A stretch of 64,000 nucleotides of DNA, taken from NCBI RefSeq assembly GCF_001708935.1, contig NZ_MASI01000001.1, forward strand, positions 1-64,000, written 5' to 3'. The DNA comes from Methyloligella halotolerans (lineage in GTDB: Bacteria; Pseudomonadota; Alphaproteobacteria; Rhizobiales; Methyloligellaceae). The stretch's first letter is position 1. Every line of letters starts with the position of its first letter. Below the pieces are notes generated by a model that was not told the origin of the DNA, searched no databases, and saw only the letters and a program-made list of their open reading frames with translations. A program made the translations under genes and the position numbers. Below are positions 35,072-44,237 of this stretch, one piece after another.

Positions 35072-35674
35072 ATGTTCTACGACGCCGTCGCCAATAGCCA
35101 CGGGCTGCGCTACGACCCGTTCAAGGCACTCGTCGCCCCGCGGCCGATCGGCTGGATCTCGACCATCGGCAAGAGCGGCGTGGTGAACCTCGCGCCCTAC
35201 AGCTTCTTCAACGCCGTGTCGGAAAATCCCCACTACCTGATGTTCGCGTCGGGCGGGCGGAAGGACAGCCAGATCAATGCGGAGGAGACGGGGGAGTTCG
35301 TCTGCTCGCTGGCGACCTACGATCTGCGGGAGGCGGTCGGGAAGACCTCCATGGCCGTGTCGCCGGAGGTGGATGAGATGGCGCTTGCCGGGCTGACCCC
35401 CGCCGCCTCGAATCTCGTATCGCCGCCGCGGGTCAAGGAATCGCCCGTGGCGTTCGAGTGCCGTTACTACAAGACGATCACCTTGCCGGGGCTCGACGGG
35501 GAGCCCGGCGACAACGCCATCATCCTGGGACGGGTGGTCGGCATCCATATCGACGACGAGATGATCGAACCCGATCAGACGGTCGACATCACGAAGCTGA
35601 AGCCGATCGCGCGGCTCGGCTATCGCGACTATTCGGTGGTCGATGCGGTGTTCTCGGTCGGCGACAAGAAGTAG
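35072..35674 (+). CDS. Flavin reductase-like FMN-binding protein
   Basis: 200 residues of the split-barrel flavin reductase-like family: APRPIGWISTIGKSGVVNLA, PYSFFNAVSENPHYLMFASG and GEFVCSLATYDLREAV are its three FMN-binding segments. Later comes FECRYYKTITLPG. Homologues bind FMN and may reduce flavins or use it as cofactor for unknown chemistry. The ribosome site GAGGGGAG precedes ATG 35072. It follows the nitroreductase gene on the same strand. Confidence 0.88.
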   Translation: MFYDAVANSHGLRYDPFKALVAPRPIGWISTIGKSGVVNLAPYSFFNAVSENPHYLMFASGGRKDSQINAEETGEFVCSLATYDLREAVGKTSMAVSPEVDEMALAGLTPAASNLVSPPRVKESPVAFECRYYKTITLPGLDGEPGDNAIILGRVVGIHIDDEMIEPDQTVDITKLKPIARLGYRDYSVVDAVFSVGDKK

Positions 35675-35686
35675 GCGGCGCGCCGG

Positions 35687-36112
35687 CTATTCGCTCTCGG
35701 CCGGGGCGTCGAGCAGGGCGTCGGTCCGCCGGTTCATTTCCTGCACCAGCGCATAGGCGAGGCGGTTCGCGATCTCCGGATCGTTGCGCCGATAGACCCC
35801 ATCGATCGCCGCCACGTGCTCGGCGGCGAGCTCACGATAGTCCTCGCTCGGGCGCCAATGGCCGAGCAGCCGGCAGAGAGAGGCTGCAAGCTTGGCGATC
35901 TGCGGCTGGCCGAGCGTGCTCGCTTGGCCCTTCAGGGTGTGGGCGGAGAGATAAATGCCCTGCCGGGACTCGATCGAGAAATCCTCGGTTTCGGCGGCAC
36001 GGCAGGCTTCGACGAGCGCCTGGACCTCCTCCCCGAGCCAGGCTCGGAACGACGGAGATAGGGCTTCGACCGCGGCCTCGGCTCTGCGCACGGAATCGCT
36101 GGGGGTGGGCAT
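35687..36112 (-). CDS. Hpt (histidine phosphotransfer) domain protein
   Basis: 141 residues; the ATG at 36112 is preferred over an upstream TTG. A single Hpt four-helix bundle: LSAHTLKGQASTLGQPQIAK contains the phosphorylatable histidine (HTLKGQA). Flanking helices are regular. It relays phosphate between a hybrid histidine kinase and a response regulator. No partner kinase is nearby, and the only REC-domain protein in the window is 25 kb away. It is convergent with the flavin reductase gene. Confidence 0.85.
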   Translation of the reverse strand: MPTPSDSVRRAEAAVEALSPSFRAWLGEEVQALVEACRAAETEDFSIESRQGIYLSAHTLKGQASTLGQPQIAKLAASLCRLLGHWRPSEDYRELAAEHVAAIDGVYRRNDPEIANRLAYALVQEMNRRTDALLDAPAESE

Positions 36113-36333
36113 TAGTGGCAACTCTCGAAATTACTTCAAACAAATGGGCGCATACCCCAGCGGATCGAATCGCGCCCCCTACGAGGCGTCGACCCAATGG
36201 GGCTGAAAATCACGATCGCGAATGCATCTGGTCCCTCTCGCCTCGACCGTTCTCGCGGCAAGGCAGAGGAGGATCGTACACGAAGTTTAAGCATCGTTGA
36301 ATCGGACCGGGATTTTGGTCCCGGTTTTGGGGA

Positions 36334-37104
36334 TTAGTATTCGAACTGCTCGGACAGAATGCGCTCGGTGAGGCTATGGCCGGAATCGAACATCATGAAG
36401 ATGTCGATCTTCCGCTCCTGCTTCACGTCGACCGCCGTTATGTTCCGGAATTCAGTGTGATCGGCGACCGCGCTCACAGGCCGCTTTTCCGACTCCATCA
36501 CCTCGACCCGGACGGTGGCCTCGTTTGGAAGCAACGCGCCGCGCCAGCGGCGCGGACGGAACGGGCTGATCGGCGTCAGGGCAAGGAGGGCGGCGGAGAT
36601 AGGCAGGATCGGTCCGTGGGCGGAAAGATTGTAAGCCGTGCTTCCGGCCGGGGTCGAGACCAGCACGCCGTCGCAGATCAGCTCGTTCAGGCGGACAGTG
36701 CCGTCCACCGCGATCTTGAGCTTGGCCGCCTGATAGGTCTGCCGGAAGAGAGAGACCTCGTTGATGGCGAGGCCTTGATGCTCGGTGCCGGTGCCGTCCA
36801 TGGCGGTCATCCGCAAAGGATGGATGATGTTGATCTCCGCGGTCTCCAGGCGCTCGAGCAGATCCTCCTCGCGATATTCGTTGAGCAGGAACCCGACGGA
36901 GCCGCGGTTCATCCCGTAGATCGGAATGCGGTCCGTCATGTGGCGGTGCATGGTCTGGAGCATCAGACCGTCGCCGCCCAGCGCCACGATGGCGTCGGCC
37001 TCCGAGGGCGGGGCATTGCCGTAGCGCTCGGTCAGCCGCTTCAGCGCGGCCTGAGCCTCCTCGTAATCGCTGGCGACGAAGGCAATCTTCTGGAAGCGTG
37101 ACAT
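36334..37104 (-). CDS. nadK: NAD kinase
   Basis: 256 residues, a compact Nad[15 protein letters not shown] is the GGDG catalytic loop, [16 protein letters not shown] the NMN-binding part, [10 protein letters not shown] the NE(V/A) motif and [20 protein letters not shown] the substrate loop. It phosphorylates NAD+ to NADP+ with ATP or polyphosphate. It is a single gene. The 211-base gap before Hpt contains a hairpin (36306-36325) but no gene. It is divergent from cutA. Confidence 0.95.
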   Translation of the reverse strand: MSRFQKIAFVASDYEEAQAALKRLTERYGNAPPSEADAIVALGGDGLMLQTMHRHMTDRIPIYGMNRGSVGFLLNEYREEDLLERLETAEINIIHPLRMTAMDGTGTEHQGLAINEVSLFRQTYQAAKLKIAVDGTVRLNELICDGVLVSTPAGSTAYNLSAHGPILPISAALLALTPISPFRPRRWRGALLPNEATVRVEVMESEKRPVSAVADHTEFRNITAVDVKQERKIDIFMMFDSGHSLTERILSEQFEY

Positions 37105-37246
37105 ATAGAACCGCTGGTGGCGCGAAGGGGCCGGCCCTTGGTGTCCGGCGGGGAAGCGGGCATTATAAAGGCGAGGGGATGCACCAATAGCAAGCCCGCA
37201 CGCAATTTTCCGGGCACATCAGATACGACGACGGAAAGGAAGACGG

Positions 37247-37582
37247 ATGCGGACAGGCGAGCAACCGGTGATGATCTACACCACTTTCGGATCGCTCGAG
37301 GACGCGAAGCGGGTCGGCGGGGCGCTGGTGGAAAAGCGGCTGGCGGCCTGCGTGAACATCTTCCCCGGCATGATCTCGATCTTCGAATGGCAGGGCGAGA
37401 TCGACGAAGAGGCGGAGATCGCCATGATCATCAAGACCCGCCGCGCGCTCACACAGGCCGTTCTCTCCGAGACCGCGGAGCTGCATCCCTACGACGTGCC
37501 GGCGCTGCTCGTTCTGCCCACGGAAGCGGCCGGGGAGGGCTATCGCGACTGGATCCTGGAGCAGACGAAGCCGGTTTCGTGA
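37247..37582 (+). CDS. cutA: Divalent-cation tolerance protein CutA
   Basis: 111 residues with the whole CutA1 fold: VMIYTTFGSLEDAKRVGGAL, VEKRLAACVNIFPGMISIFEW and EIAMIIKTRRALTQAVLSE, then LHPYDVPALLVLP. The protein forms trimers like PII proteins. Its name comes from copper tolerance in E. coli, but the molecular role is still unclear. A good purine-rich ribosome site (GGAAAGGAAGACGG) precedes ATG 37247. A second Met nine codons later would fit the family start too. Confidence 0.93.
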   Translation: MRTGEQPVMIYTTFGSLEDAKRVGGALVEKRLAACVNIFPGMISIFEWQGEIDEEAEIAMIIKTRRALTQAVLSETAELHPYDVPALLVLPTEAAGEGYRDWILEQTKPVS

Positions 37583-37744
37583 GGCCGGTGGGCTGCGGAT
37601 GGCCTGTCGCCCGATAGCCAGCAATCTCATGGCCGGCGAAAACCTATCTTAATCTTCGGCGTGTAACCCAGTTGTTCGAGGGATGATGGTTCGCGGCATT
37701 TTCCGCCCGCGAGCTTTAGGTTTCGAGCAAGTCTGGAGTTGTGC

Positions 37745-38703
37745 GTGTCTTCGCTCAATCGATTGATGCAAGCGAGTGTCGCGGAGATCGAGTCGGTCGA
37801 GGCGGCCGGTACGATGTCTGAAATCCGTTCATCCCGCGAAGAGTTGTTCCGCGAGCCTCCTTACGAGTGGGCCAAGCGCGTGGTGCTGGGGACCGCCTGG
37901 TCGCTCAAGCCCGACAATATCGGGGACATGCCGGGGCTGACCAAGCTCTGGCTGAAGGACCAGGTCGGGCTGCTGCCCCGTATTCCTGACCCCAGGTCCG
38001 AGGAGCAGGCCGGGATCGTGGTCGGCGTCGCACGCGACCTCTCCGTAACGACGCTGGTCGCCGCAGCAAAGCGGGGCATCTACCCGCTGGGCCATGTCGG
38101 CGCCCCGAAATGGTGCTCGCCCAAAACCCGCGCAGTGCTCTTCTTCGACGATTTCCACATTTCCAAAAGCGCCCGCCGCTCCATGCGAAAAGGCCAGTAC
38201 CGGGTGACGTTCGATCAGGCCTTCGAGGAGGTCATCGTCGCGTGCTCCGAGCCGAGGCCCGGCCATTGGCATGTGAACTGGATCACGCCGGCGATGAAGC
38301 ACGCCTATGCGCGGCTGTTCGATGCCGGCTTCGCCCATTCCATCGAGGTTTGGGACCACGAGGGAAACCTCAAAGGCGGCGGCTACGGCGTAGCGATCGG
38401 CCGTGTTTTCATTGGCGAGTCCCTGTTCTCCCACGCCCGCGACACCTCGAAGATCGCCGTGGCGGTGCTCATGCGGCACCTGGTGGAGTGGGGCTATTCC
38501 TTCGTCGATACGAAGCTGATGAACCCGCTCATGGAGAGCTTCGGCTTCCAGGAGATCCCGCGGGATCGCTTCCTCTCCATGAACGAGAAAGCGATGAACG
38601 CCCAGGGCTGGGTCGGCCGCTGGGAGGTCGAGATCGGACCGGAAGAGGTCGCCACGTGCACCCGGATCGAGAAGCGGCAGAGGCAAAAACGGCGTCCGCC
38701 TGA
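37745..38703 (+). pseudogene. Aat-like (leucyl/phenylalanyl-tRNA-protein transferase fold) protein 1, apparent 1-base frameshift at the C-terminus
   Basis: Start GTG 37745 follows CTGGAGTTGTGC. The Aat signature is visible: LSVTTLVAAAKRGIYPLG, WCSPKTRAVLFFDDFHISKS, SARRSMRKGQYRVTFDQAFE, then VNWITPAMKHAYARLFDAGF, IEVWDHEGNLKGGGYGVAIG and FIGESLFSHARDTSKIAVAV. At about 38674 the frame is lost. Restoring one G (AAGGCGG for AAGCGG) gives EKAAEAKTASA and a stop at 38701-38703, just before the ribosome site of gene 2, total 319 residues. Canonical Aat is about 230 residues. The first 80 here are an extra N-terminal region. Substrate and whether it acts in the N-end rule are unknown. Confidence 0.72.
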
Positions 38704-38720
38704 GTCACTTGTAGGAGCGT

Positions 38721-39508
38721 ATGATGGTGTTTGGCGAAGTTCCCGCCACGCTGGGCCTGATGGCCCGCCAGGTTCTCGGCCAGGCCGGTGCAGGCTTGCC
38801 CGACCCGGAAGCCAGCTCGGCGCGTGCCGACGGGCTCGCCGGGCTGTGCGGCGATCTCGACGTCTCTACGCTGCTTTCCGCCTACGCCAGGGGCTTTTAT
38901 CCCCGCTCCAGCTTCGGACCCCAGAAATGGTGGGCGCCGGAAGAGCGGATGGTGCTGTTCCTGGAGCAGTTCCAGCTCGGCAGCCGGATCGCCCGGAAGC
39001 TCTCTGAAGGCTTCTATCGCATCGGCTTCGACGAGGCCTTCGGAGAGGTCGTCGACGCCTGCGCCCAGGCAAGCCACCGTCAGGGGCGGAAGCGCTGGAT
39101 CCGAGACGATCTTTCGACCGCGTTCCAGCGTGCCCACGAATCCGGTGCGGCCCATTCGGTCGAGGTGCGGGATTTCGACGGCAATCTGGTAGGCGGAGCT
39201 ACGGGCTCGCCGTCGGAAAGGTGTTCTTCACCGAAGCGCAGTTTTCCGCGCGCCCCGATGCGGGCCGCATGGCCCTGGCCGCACTCAACTGCCATCTCCA
39301 GGCGCGGGGGTATCTCGCCAACGACGCCAAGCATCTGAGCGGTGCACTTTGCCAGCAGGGGTTCTGCCTGGTGCCGCGGGCGGCGTTCAACCGCTTCCTC
39401 GAAAAGGCCTGTGGGGGACCTGCCGCGCTCGGGTCCTGGCGCCTCGCCGACGGTGGCGGCCAAGCCGATCGCGATCCGCGTCCGGCCGCCTATTCCGGCG
39501 CGGCCTAG
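38721..39508 (+). pseudogene. Aat-like protein 2, apparent 1-base frameshift in the middle
   Basis: ATG 38721 follows TAGGAGCGT. LDVSTLLSAYARGFYPRSSF, WWAPEERMVLFLEQFQLGSR, KLSEGFYRIGFDEAFGEVVD and RKRWIRDDLSTAFQRAHESG, then SVEVRDFDGNLVGG, are Aat motifs. After GGA the frame is lost. One missing base at about 39200 (GCTTACG for GCTACG) restores AYGLAVGKVFFTEAQFSARP and a 262-residue product ending at 39508. Like its neighbour it is diverged from canonical Aat, for example FFTEAQFS for FFGESMFS. Both genes stand in tandem with an 17-base gap. They look like a duplicated, neofunctionalised pair. Confidence 0.72.
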
Positions 39509-39645
39509 AGCCTCGGGACGCCGCTTCAGCAAGGCCGGTTTCCCCCTAGGCACTGCCCGCAAAACCTGTATAAGTCTGGCTTTGGCCGGTTTTGCATTCC
39601 GCTTCTCGCGGCATGGGGTAACCGTAACCTGTACGTTTGCGGACC

Positions 39646-41913
39646 ATGGCCGGCGATGGCCCAAACGCTCCTGAAACAGAAGCGCTCTTGTCTTCGCTCC
39701 GCATTCCCATTCTCAAGCGTCCCGATGGACCGCAGGCAGCCTCGCTTGGCCGCGACATGCTCGCCGGCGCGATCGCCGGCGTCGTCCAGATCGCGTATTG
39801 CATCTCCTTCAGCGCCCTGATCTTCCAAGGCTCGCTGGCGGGCGGCTTCGCCATGGGCCTGGCGGCGCTGCTGATGGGGACCATCGTCACCGGCGTCATC
39901 GTCTCGCTCACCACGAGCCTGGTGCCTTCCGATGCGGGGCCGGATACGCCTGCGGTCGCGGTGATGAGCGTGCTGGCGACGACCATTGCGTCCGCCCTGG
40001 CGGCGCAGGGGGCGAGCCAGGACACGATCATCATCAACGTGCTGCTGGCCCTCGCGGTGAGCACCTTCTTCACCGGCCTGCTGCTGTTCGGGCTCGGCGC
40101 CTTTAGGATTGGCCAGTTTCTCCGCTTCGTGCCGTATCCCGTGATCGGCGGCTTCCTGGCCGCGTCCGGCTGGCTGCTGATGACCGGCGGCATCGAAGTG
40201 ATCACCGGCACCAGCCTCACGATCTCGCCGTCGAGCTGGGTGGAGACCTTCTCGTCTCAAAATGCCGCCCAGCTCGGTGTCGCAGCGGTCTTCGCATTGA
40301 CCATCGTGATCCTGCGCCGCTGGGTGCATACCTTCCTGGCGCTGCCGATCGCCTTCGTCGGCTTCATGATCGTGATGGACGTGGTCCTGTTCCTCTTGCT
40401 CGATCATTCCCAATCCAGCAGCTGGTTCCTGGCGAGCGTGGGGGAACTGACGCCCTGGTCGCCGCTGAAGGCTGCCATGCGCAACGATATCGACTGGACG
40501 GCGATGCTCAGCAGCAGCGCCGAAATCGGTGCGGTCTGCGGCGTCACCGCCATCTCCATGCTGCTCGACGTCTCCAGCCTGGAGGTGGCGCGGCAGAAAA
40601 CCGCCAATCTCGACCGCGAGCTCCGGGTGAACGGCCTTGCCAATCTGCTCGCCTCGGTGCTGGGCGGCGTGGCGGGCAATCTTTCACTGAACGGCAGCAT
40701 CCTGATCAACGAGGCCGGCGCGGTCAGCCGGCTGAGCGGCGTCTTCGTGGCGCTCACCTGCGGGCTGGTGCTGTTCGTTGGGCTGGATGTCGGGATGTTC
40801 GTGCCGAAATCCGTGCTCGGCGGGATGCTGGCGTATCTCGGCGTGGTGATCCTGGTCGAGGCGCTTTTCCACGCCCCGGCCAAGCGCTCCTATGCGGATT
40901 TCGCCCTCGCCTTGGCGATCACGATCGTCATTTGCTATTTCGGTTATCTTCTCGGTGTGGTGCTGGGCGTCATCGGCGCGTGTCTGATGTTCGCCATGAG
41001 CTACAGCCGTATCGGTGTCATCCGGCGGCATCTGACGCGTCAGGAATTTGCCGGCAATGTGGAGCGAGCCGCCGAGCAGGCGCGGATCCTACGGGAGGAG
41101 GGCGGCCGGATTCACATCTTCTGGCTCTCCGGCTTCATCTTCTTCGGCTCCTCCAACGGCTTGTTCGAGCGTGTCCGCCGCACCATCGACGGGCAGACCG
41201 ACATCCCGGTCGGCTATGTGGTCTTGGATTTCGGGGCGGTTTCCGGCCTCGATACGTCGGCGGTGTTGAGCCTGGTCAAGCTGCGCAACTATTGCGACGA
41301 GACCCGCGTGACCCTGGTCTTCTCCGGTCTCGACGACACCATGCGTAACAATCTCTCCAGGGCCGGCTTCTTCGTAGACGGACACCGGCATCGCAGTTTT
41401 CGGAGCCGCAACGAGGCCATTGAGTGGTGCGAGGAGGAGTTGCTGCGCGAGAGGGCTCTGCCGGCGGTGTCCCACCGGACCTTCGAGGGCTGGATCGAGG
41501 CGGAGTTCGGGGTGCTGGCGGATCTCGGCCGCATCGAGCCTTATCTGGATCGCTGCGAGTTCATGCCGGGCGACGTGCTATTCCGCCAGGGGGAGCCGTC
41601 GGATTCGGTGGATATGATCGCCGAGGGTTGCGTGGCGGTCACGGTGACCGACGAGACCGGCCGGATGATCCGGCTTCGGCGCATGGTCGGCCAGACCGTG
41701 GTGGGCGAGATGGGCTTCTATCGCGACTTGCCGCGCACGGCCGATGTTGTCGCCGAGCAGCCGACCCTCGTCTTCCGGCTTTCCCGGGCGTCTTTCGAAA
41801 CGATGCGGGAGAAGGACCCGGCCGCGGCCGCGGCGTTCCACCAGCTCATCGTGCGGCTCTTGGCCGACCGGCTGGACTTCGCCAATCGCGAGATCTCCGC
41901 GCTCCTGCTGTGA
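39646..41913 (+). CDS. SulP-family transporter fused to STAS and cyclic-nucleotide-binding domains
   Basis: 755 residues. Residues about 30-430 are a SulP membrane domain: GAIAGVVQIAYCISFSALIF, FVPYPVIGGFLAASGWLLM, then LLDVSSLEVARQKTANLDRE and NLSLNGSILINEAGAVSRLS. Residues about 470-580 are STAS (GYVVLDFGAVSGLDTSAVLS), and about 620-745 a cNMP-binding domain (FMPGDVLFRQGEPSDSVDMI, VVGEMGFYRDLPRTADVVAE). Transport substrate (sulfate, bicarbonate, dicarboxylate) cannot be told. Cyclic AMP or GMP probably gates it through the STAS domain. The gene converges, 7 bases apart, with a nucleotide cyclase. The same STAS-cNMP tail is found on the glutaminase at 58.4 kb. Confidence 0.9.
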   Translation: MAGDGPNAPETEALLSSLRIPILKRPDGPQAASLGRDMLAGAIAGVVQIAYCISFSALIFQGSLAGGFAMGLAALLMGTIVTGVIVSLTTSLVPSDAGPDTPAVAVMSVLATTIASALAAQGASQDTIIINVLLALAVSTFFTGLLLFGLGAFRIGQFLRFVPYPVIGGFLAASGWLLMTGGIEVITGTSLTISPSSWVETFSSQNAAQLGVAAVFALTIVILRRWVHTFLALPIAFVGFMIVMDVVLFLLLDHSQSSSWFLASVGELTPWSPLKAAMRNDIDWTAMLSSSAEIGAVCGVTAISMLLDVSSLEVARQKTANLDRELRVNGLANLLASVLGGVAGNLSLNGSILINEAGAVSRLSGVFVALTCGLVLFVGLDVGMFVPKSVLGGMLAYLGVVILVEALFHAPAKRSYADFALALAITIVICYFGYLLGVVLGVIGACLMFAMSYSRIGVIRRHLTRQEFAGNVERAAEQARILREEGGRIHIFWLSGFIFFGSSNGLFERVRRTIDGQTDIPVGYVVLDFGAVSGLDTSAVLSLVKLRNYCDETRVTLVFSGLDDTMRNNLSRAGFFVDGHRHRSFRSRNEAIEWCEEELLRERALPAVSHRTFEGWIEAEFGVLADLGRIEPYLDRCEFMPGDVLFRQGEPSDSVDMIAEGCVAVTVTDETGRMIRLRRMVGQTVVGEMGFYRDLPRTADVVAEQPTLVFRLSRASFETMREKDPAAAAAFHQLIVRLLADRLDFANREISALLL

Positions 41914-41920
41914 TCTATCG

Positions 41921-44131
41921 CTACTTCGTCGCGGCTTCGGCGCTGCCGTCCCAGTCGGGCGGGGGCGGCGTCTCGCGGAAGATGGCGATCCGCTCCCGGT
42001 AGAGGCCGTAGAGGGTCTCCAGACCGTAGGGCTGGTCCTCGGCGAGAGCTTCCGCACTCTTGTCGGCTTCGTCCCAATTTCGTGCCCGGAACGCTTCCAG
42101 GAATGCCATGTGGCGTTCCTTGAAGGTGATGAAAGCATCGTCGTTCCCGGCCGCCCTGTCGCCGAGCAGGGCGAAGATCCGGGTGGCCTGGGTCTTGCCT
42201 TTCACCTTCAGGAGATCGAGCTCGAGGAAGGCGTGGCCGGGCGCGCGCTCCACCGTGGACTCGCCGATGACCGCGCCGACGCCATAGGTCTTGGACTGAC
42301 CCTCGATTCGCGAGGCGATGTTCACGTTGTCGCCGATCACGGAGTAGTCGAAGCGAATCTCGGAGCCGAGATTGCCCACGCAGCATTCGCCGGTATTGAT
42401 GCCGATGCCGAGGGTGACGGGGCGATAGTCGCGGCCGCTCTTCTCCGCCTCCTTCCGCCATTTCTCGTTCAGAGCCCGCATCTCCTCCATCATGAGGAGG
42501 GCGGCGCGGCAGGCATGCTCGGCATGGTCCGGGTCGTCCAGCGGCGCGTTCCAGAACGCCATGAGGGCATCGCCCATATATTTGTCGATGGTGCCGTCCT
42601 GGGCGACGATGATGTTGCTCAACGGCGTGAAAAGCTCGTTCAGAAATCGAGTCAGCTCTTCCGCATCAAGCCCTTCGGAAATCGTCGTAAATCCCCGCAC
42701 GTCGCTGAAGAGCAACGTCATGTTGCGCATCTCGCCGCCGAGCTTCAGCCGGGCTGGATCGGCCGCCAACCGCTCCACCAGGGCGGGCGCCATATAGTGG
42801 CTGAAGGCGTTGCGGACGCGGTTCCGCTCGTGCTCCGTGCGCAGGAACATCAGCAGGCTGCCGGTGAGGTAGATCGCAATCAGCGCCAGGGAAGGAAAGA
42901 CGGGGTCGACCAGCCAACCGAGGCTGTCATAGGCGTACCAGGAGAAGCCCACCACGCCGGCGATGGCGGCGATGGCGATGAGCGCGCTCGACGCCGCACC
43001 CGTCAGGTAGATGAGGGTGGCGATCACGATACCGAGCAACAGAATGTAGAGGAGCTCGCCGGGCAGGGCGAGATCCGGCCGGAGCAGGAAGTCGCCGGCG
43101 ATAATCTGTTCCACGGCCTGGGCGTGCAGTTCGACGCCGGGCACCGAGGCCTCCAGGGGCGTGGCGCGCAGGTCAAGGAGCCCCGCCGCGCTTGTGCCGA
43201 TAATGATAATGCGGCCGGCAATCTCGGCGGCGGGGATGTCGCCGTTCAGCACCTTCCAGGCCGGGAGGTAGCGTTCCGGCGCGCTTTTGGAGAACTTCAT
43301 CCACAGCTGACCGTTCGGGTCGGTCGGAACCTCGAAATCGCCGATCCGGACCCGGCTTATGCCGGTCTGCTCACCGAACGATTCAACGCCGCTCGCCCCC
43401 GACGACTTCACCATATCGGTGGAGGCGCCCTGCGCGACCCGGAGCATCTCGCCGGCAAAGGCGGGCAGGAGCGTGTCTTGCACGGTCACGAGCATGGGCA
43501 TGCGACGAATGACCTGGTCGTACTCGGGGATCCAGTTGAGAGCGCCGGAGCCCTGGGCCGCATCCTGGAGCTCGGGCAGGCTGACGGCGGCGCCCGGAAA
43601 GCGCGGGGCGAAGAGGCGGGGATCGTCGCCGCCATGGGCGAAGCCGGCCTTCCTTTCCGGCAGCCCACCGCCATTGCCCAAAGCGATGAAGCCGAGAATT
43701 ACGGGCGCTTCGCCGATCGACCGGGCGAAGAGCGCATCATTGGCCGGCATATTGCGCAGGGCCTCGCCGAGAGGACCGGTGTCGGCGCCGTCCCAGTACC
43801 GGGCGAGGTTGGCAGGCGACATGCGGTCTTCTTCGGGAAACACCATGTCGAAGCCGATGGCCGCGGCCCCATTTTCCCGCAGCTTGTCGGTCAGCTCGGC
43901 GAGGAGGGTGCGCGGCCAGGGCCATTGGCCGAGCTTGGCGAGGGACTCCTCGTCGATATCGACAATCCGGACCGGCGCGTCGGGACTGAACTCCGCCGGG
44001 GCGATGCGCTGGAAGCTGTCGAAGGCAAGCGCCCGGAGGCGAGCGACGGGGGCCGGGTCCCACAGCCGCAAGGCCAGCGCGCCAAAGATTACGCAGGCCA
44101 GGATCACGGCGTAGCTTAAGGCGGGTCTCAT
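41921..44131 (-). CDS. CHASE2-domain class III adenylate/guanylate cyclase
   Basis: 736 residues. An N-terminal helix is followed by an extracytoplasmic CHASE2 sensor (about 30-330: RIVDIDEESLAKLGQWPWPR, FVIIGTSA-like IIIIGTSAAGLLDLRATPLE). Three membrane helices (about 340-430) come next, and a cyclase catalytic domain (about 460-640) ends the protein. Metal-binding aspartates are in LLFSDVRGFTTIS and KYMGDALMAFWNAP. The transition-state Asn/Arg pair is in SVIGDNVNIASRIEG. Lys/Asp-type purine specificity looks AMP-like (KYMGDALMAF, with K), so cAMP is likely. It is convergent with the cNMP-domain SulP transporter, which it may control. Confidence 0.9.
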   Translation of the reverse strand: MRPALSYAVILACVIFGALALRLWDPAPVARLRALAFDSFQRIAPAEFSPDAPVRIVDIDEESLAKLGQWPWPRTLLAELTDKLRENGAAAIGFDMVFPEEDRMSPANLARYWDGADTGPLGEALRNMPANDALFARSIGEAPVILGFIALGNGGGLPERKAGFAHGGDDPRLFAPRFPGAAVSLPELQDAAQGSGALNWIPEYDQVIRRMPMLVTVQDTLLPAFAGEMLRVAQGASTDMVKSSGASGVESFGEQTGISRVRIGDFEVPTDPNGQLWMKFSKSAPERYLPAWKVLNGDIPAAEIAGRIIIIGTSAAGLLDLRATPLEASVPGVELHAQAVEQIIAGDFLLRPDLALPGELLYILLLGIVIATLIYLTGAASSALIAIAAIAGVVGFSWYAYDSLGWLVDPVFPSLALIAIYLTGSLLMFLRTEHERNRVRNAFSHYMAPALVERLAADPARLKLGGEMRNMTLLFSDVRGFTTISEGLDAEELTRFLNELFTPLSNIIVAQDGTIDKYMGDALMAFWNAPLDDPDHAEHACRAALLMMEEMRALNEKWRKEAEKSGRDYRPVTLGIGINTGECCVGNLGSEIRFDYSVIGDNVNIASRIEGQSKTYGVGAVIGESTVERAPGHAFLELDLLKVKGKTQATRIFALLGDRAAGNDDAFITFKERHMAFLEAFRARNWDEADKSAEALAEDQPYGLETLYGLYRERIAIFRETPPPPDWDGSAEAATK

Positions 44132-44237
44132 GGTGCGGCCCCGGCACGTGGCGTTGGAATGGGCCGGCGAACCGGCGCGCGCAGCCTAGTGCAAGGGCGG
44201 CCGTTGCTCCAGCAGTCTGAGGGCGGGTGGCCGGCGG

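Noticed and set aside
36306-36325. ACCGGGA hairpin with T-run as nadK terminator
   Set aside because: The T-tract is on the plus strand, while nadK is on the minus strand, and no plus-strand gene ends here.
37739-39007. Aat-like gene 1 extending to 39007
   Set aside because: The extra part lies over gene 2 in another frame and is arginine-rich noise. The true end after restoring one base is 38703, right before the next ribosome site.
41744-44119. 791-codon open frame opposite the CHASE2 cyclase
   Set aside because: Antisense shadow of a gene with complete catalytic motifs. Rich in His, Arg and Gly, with no ribosome site.
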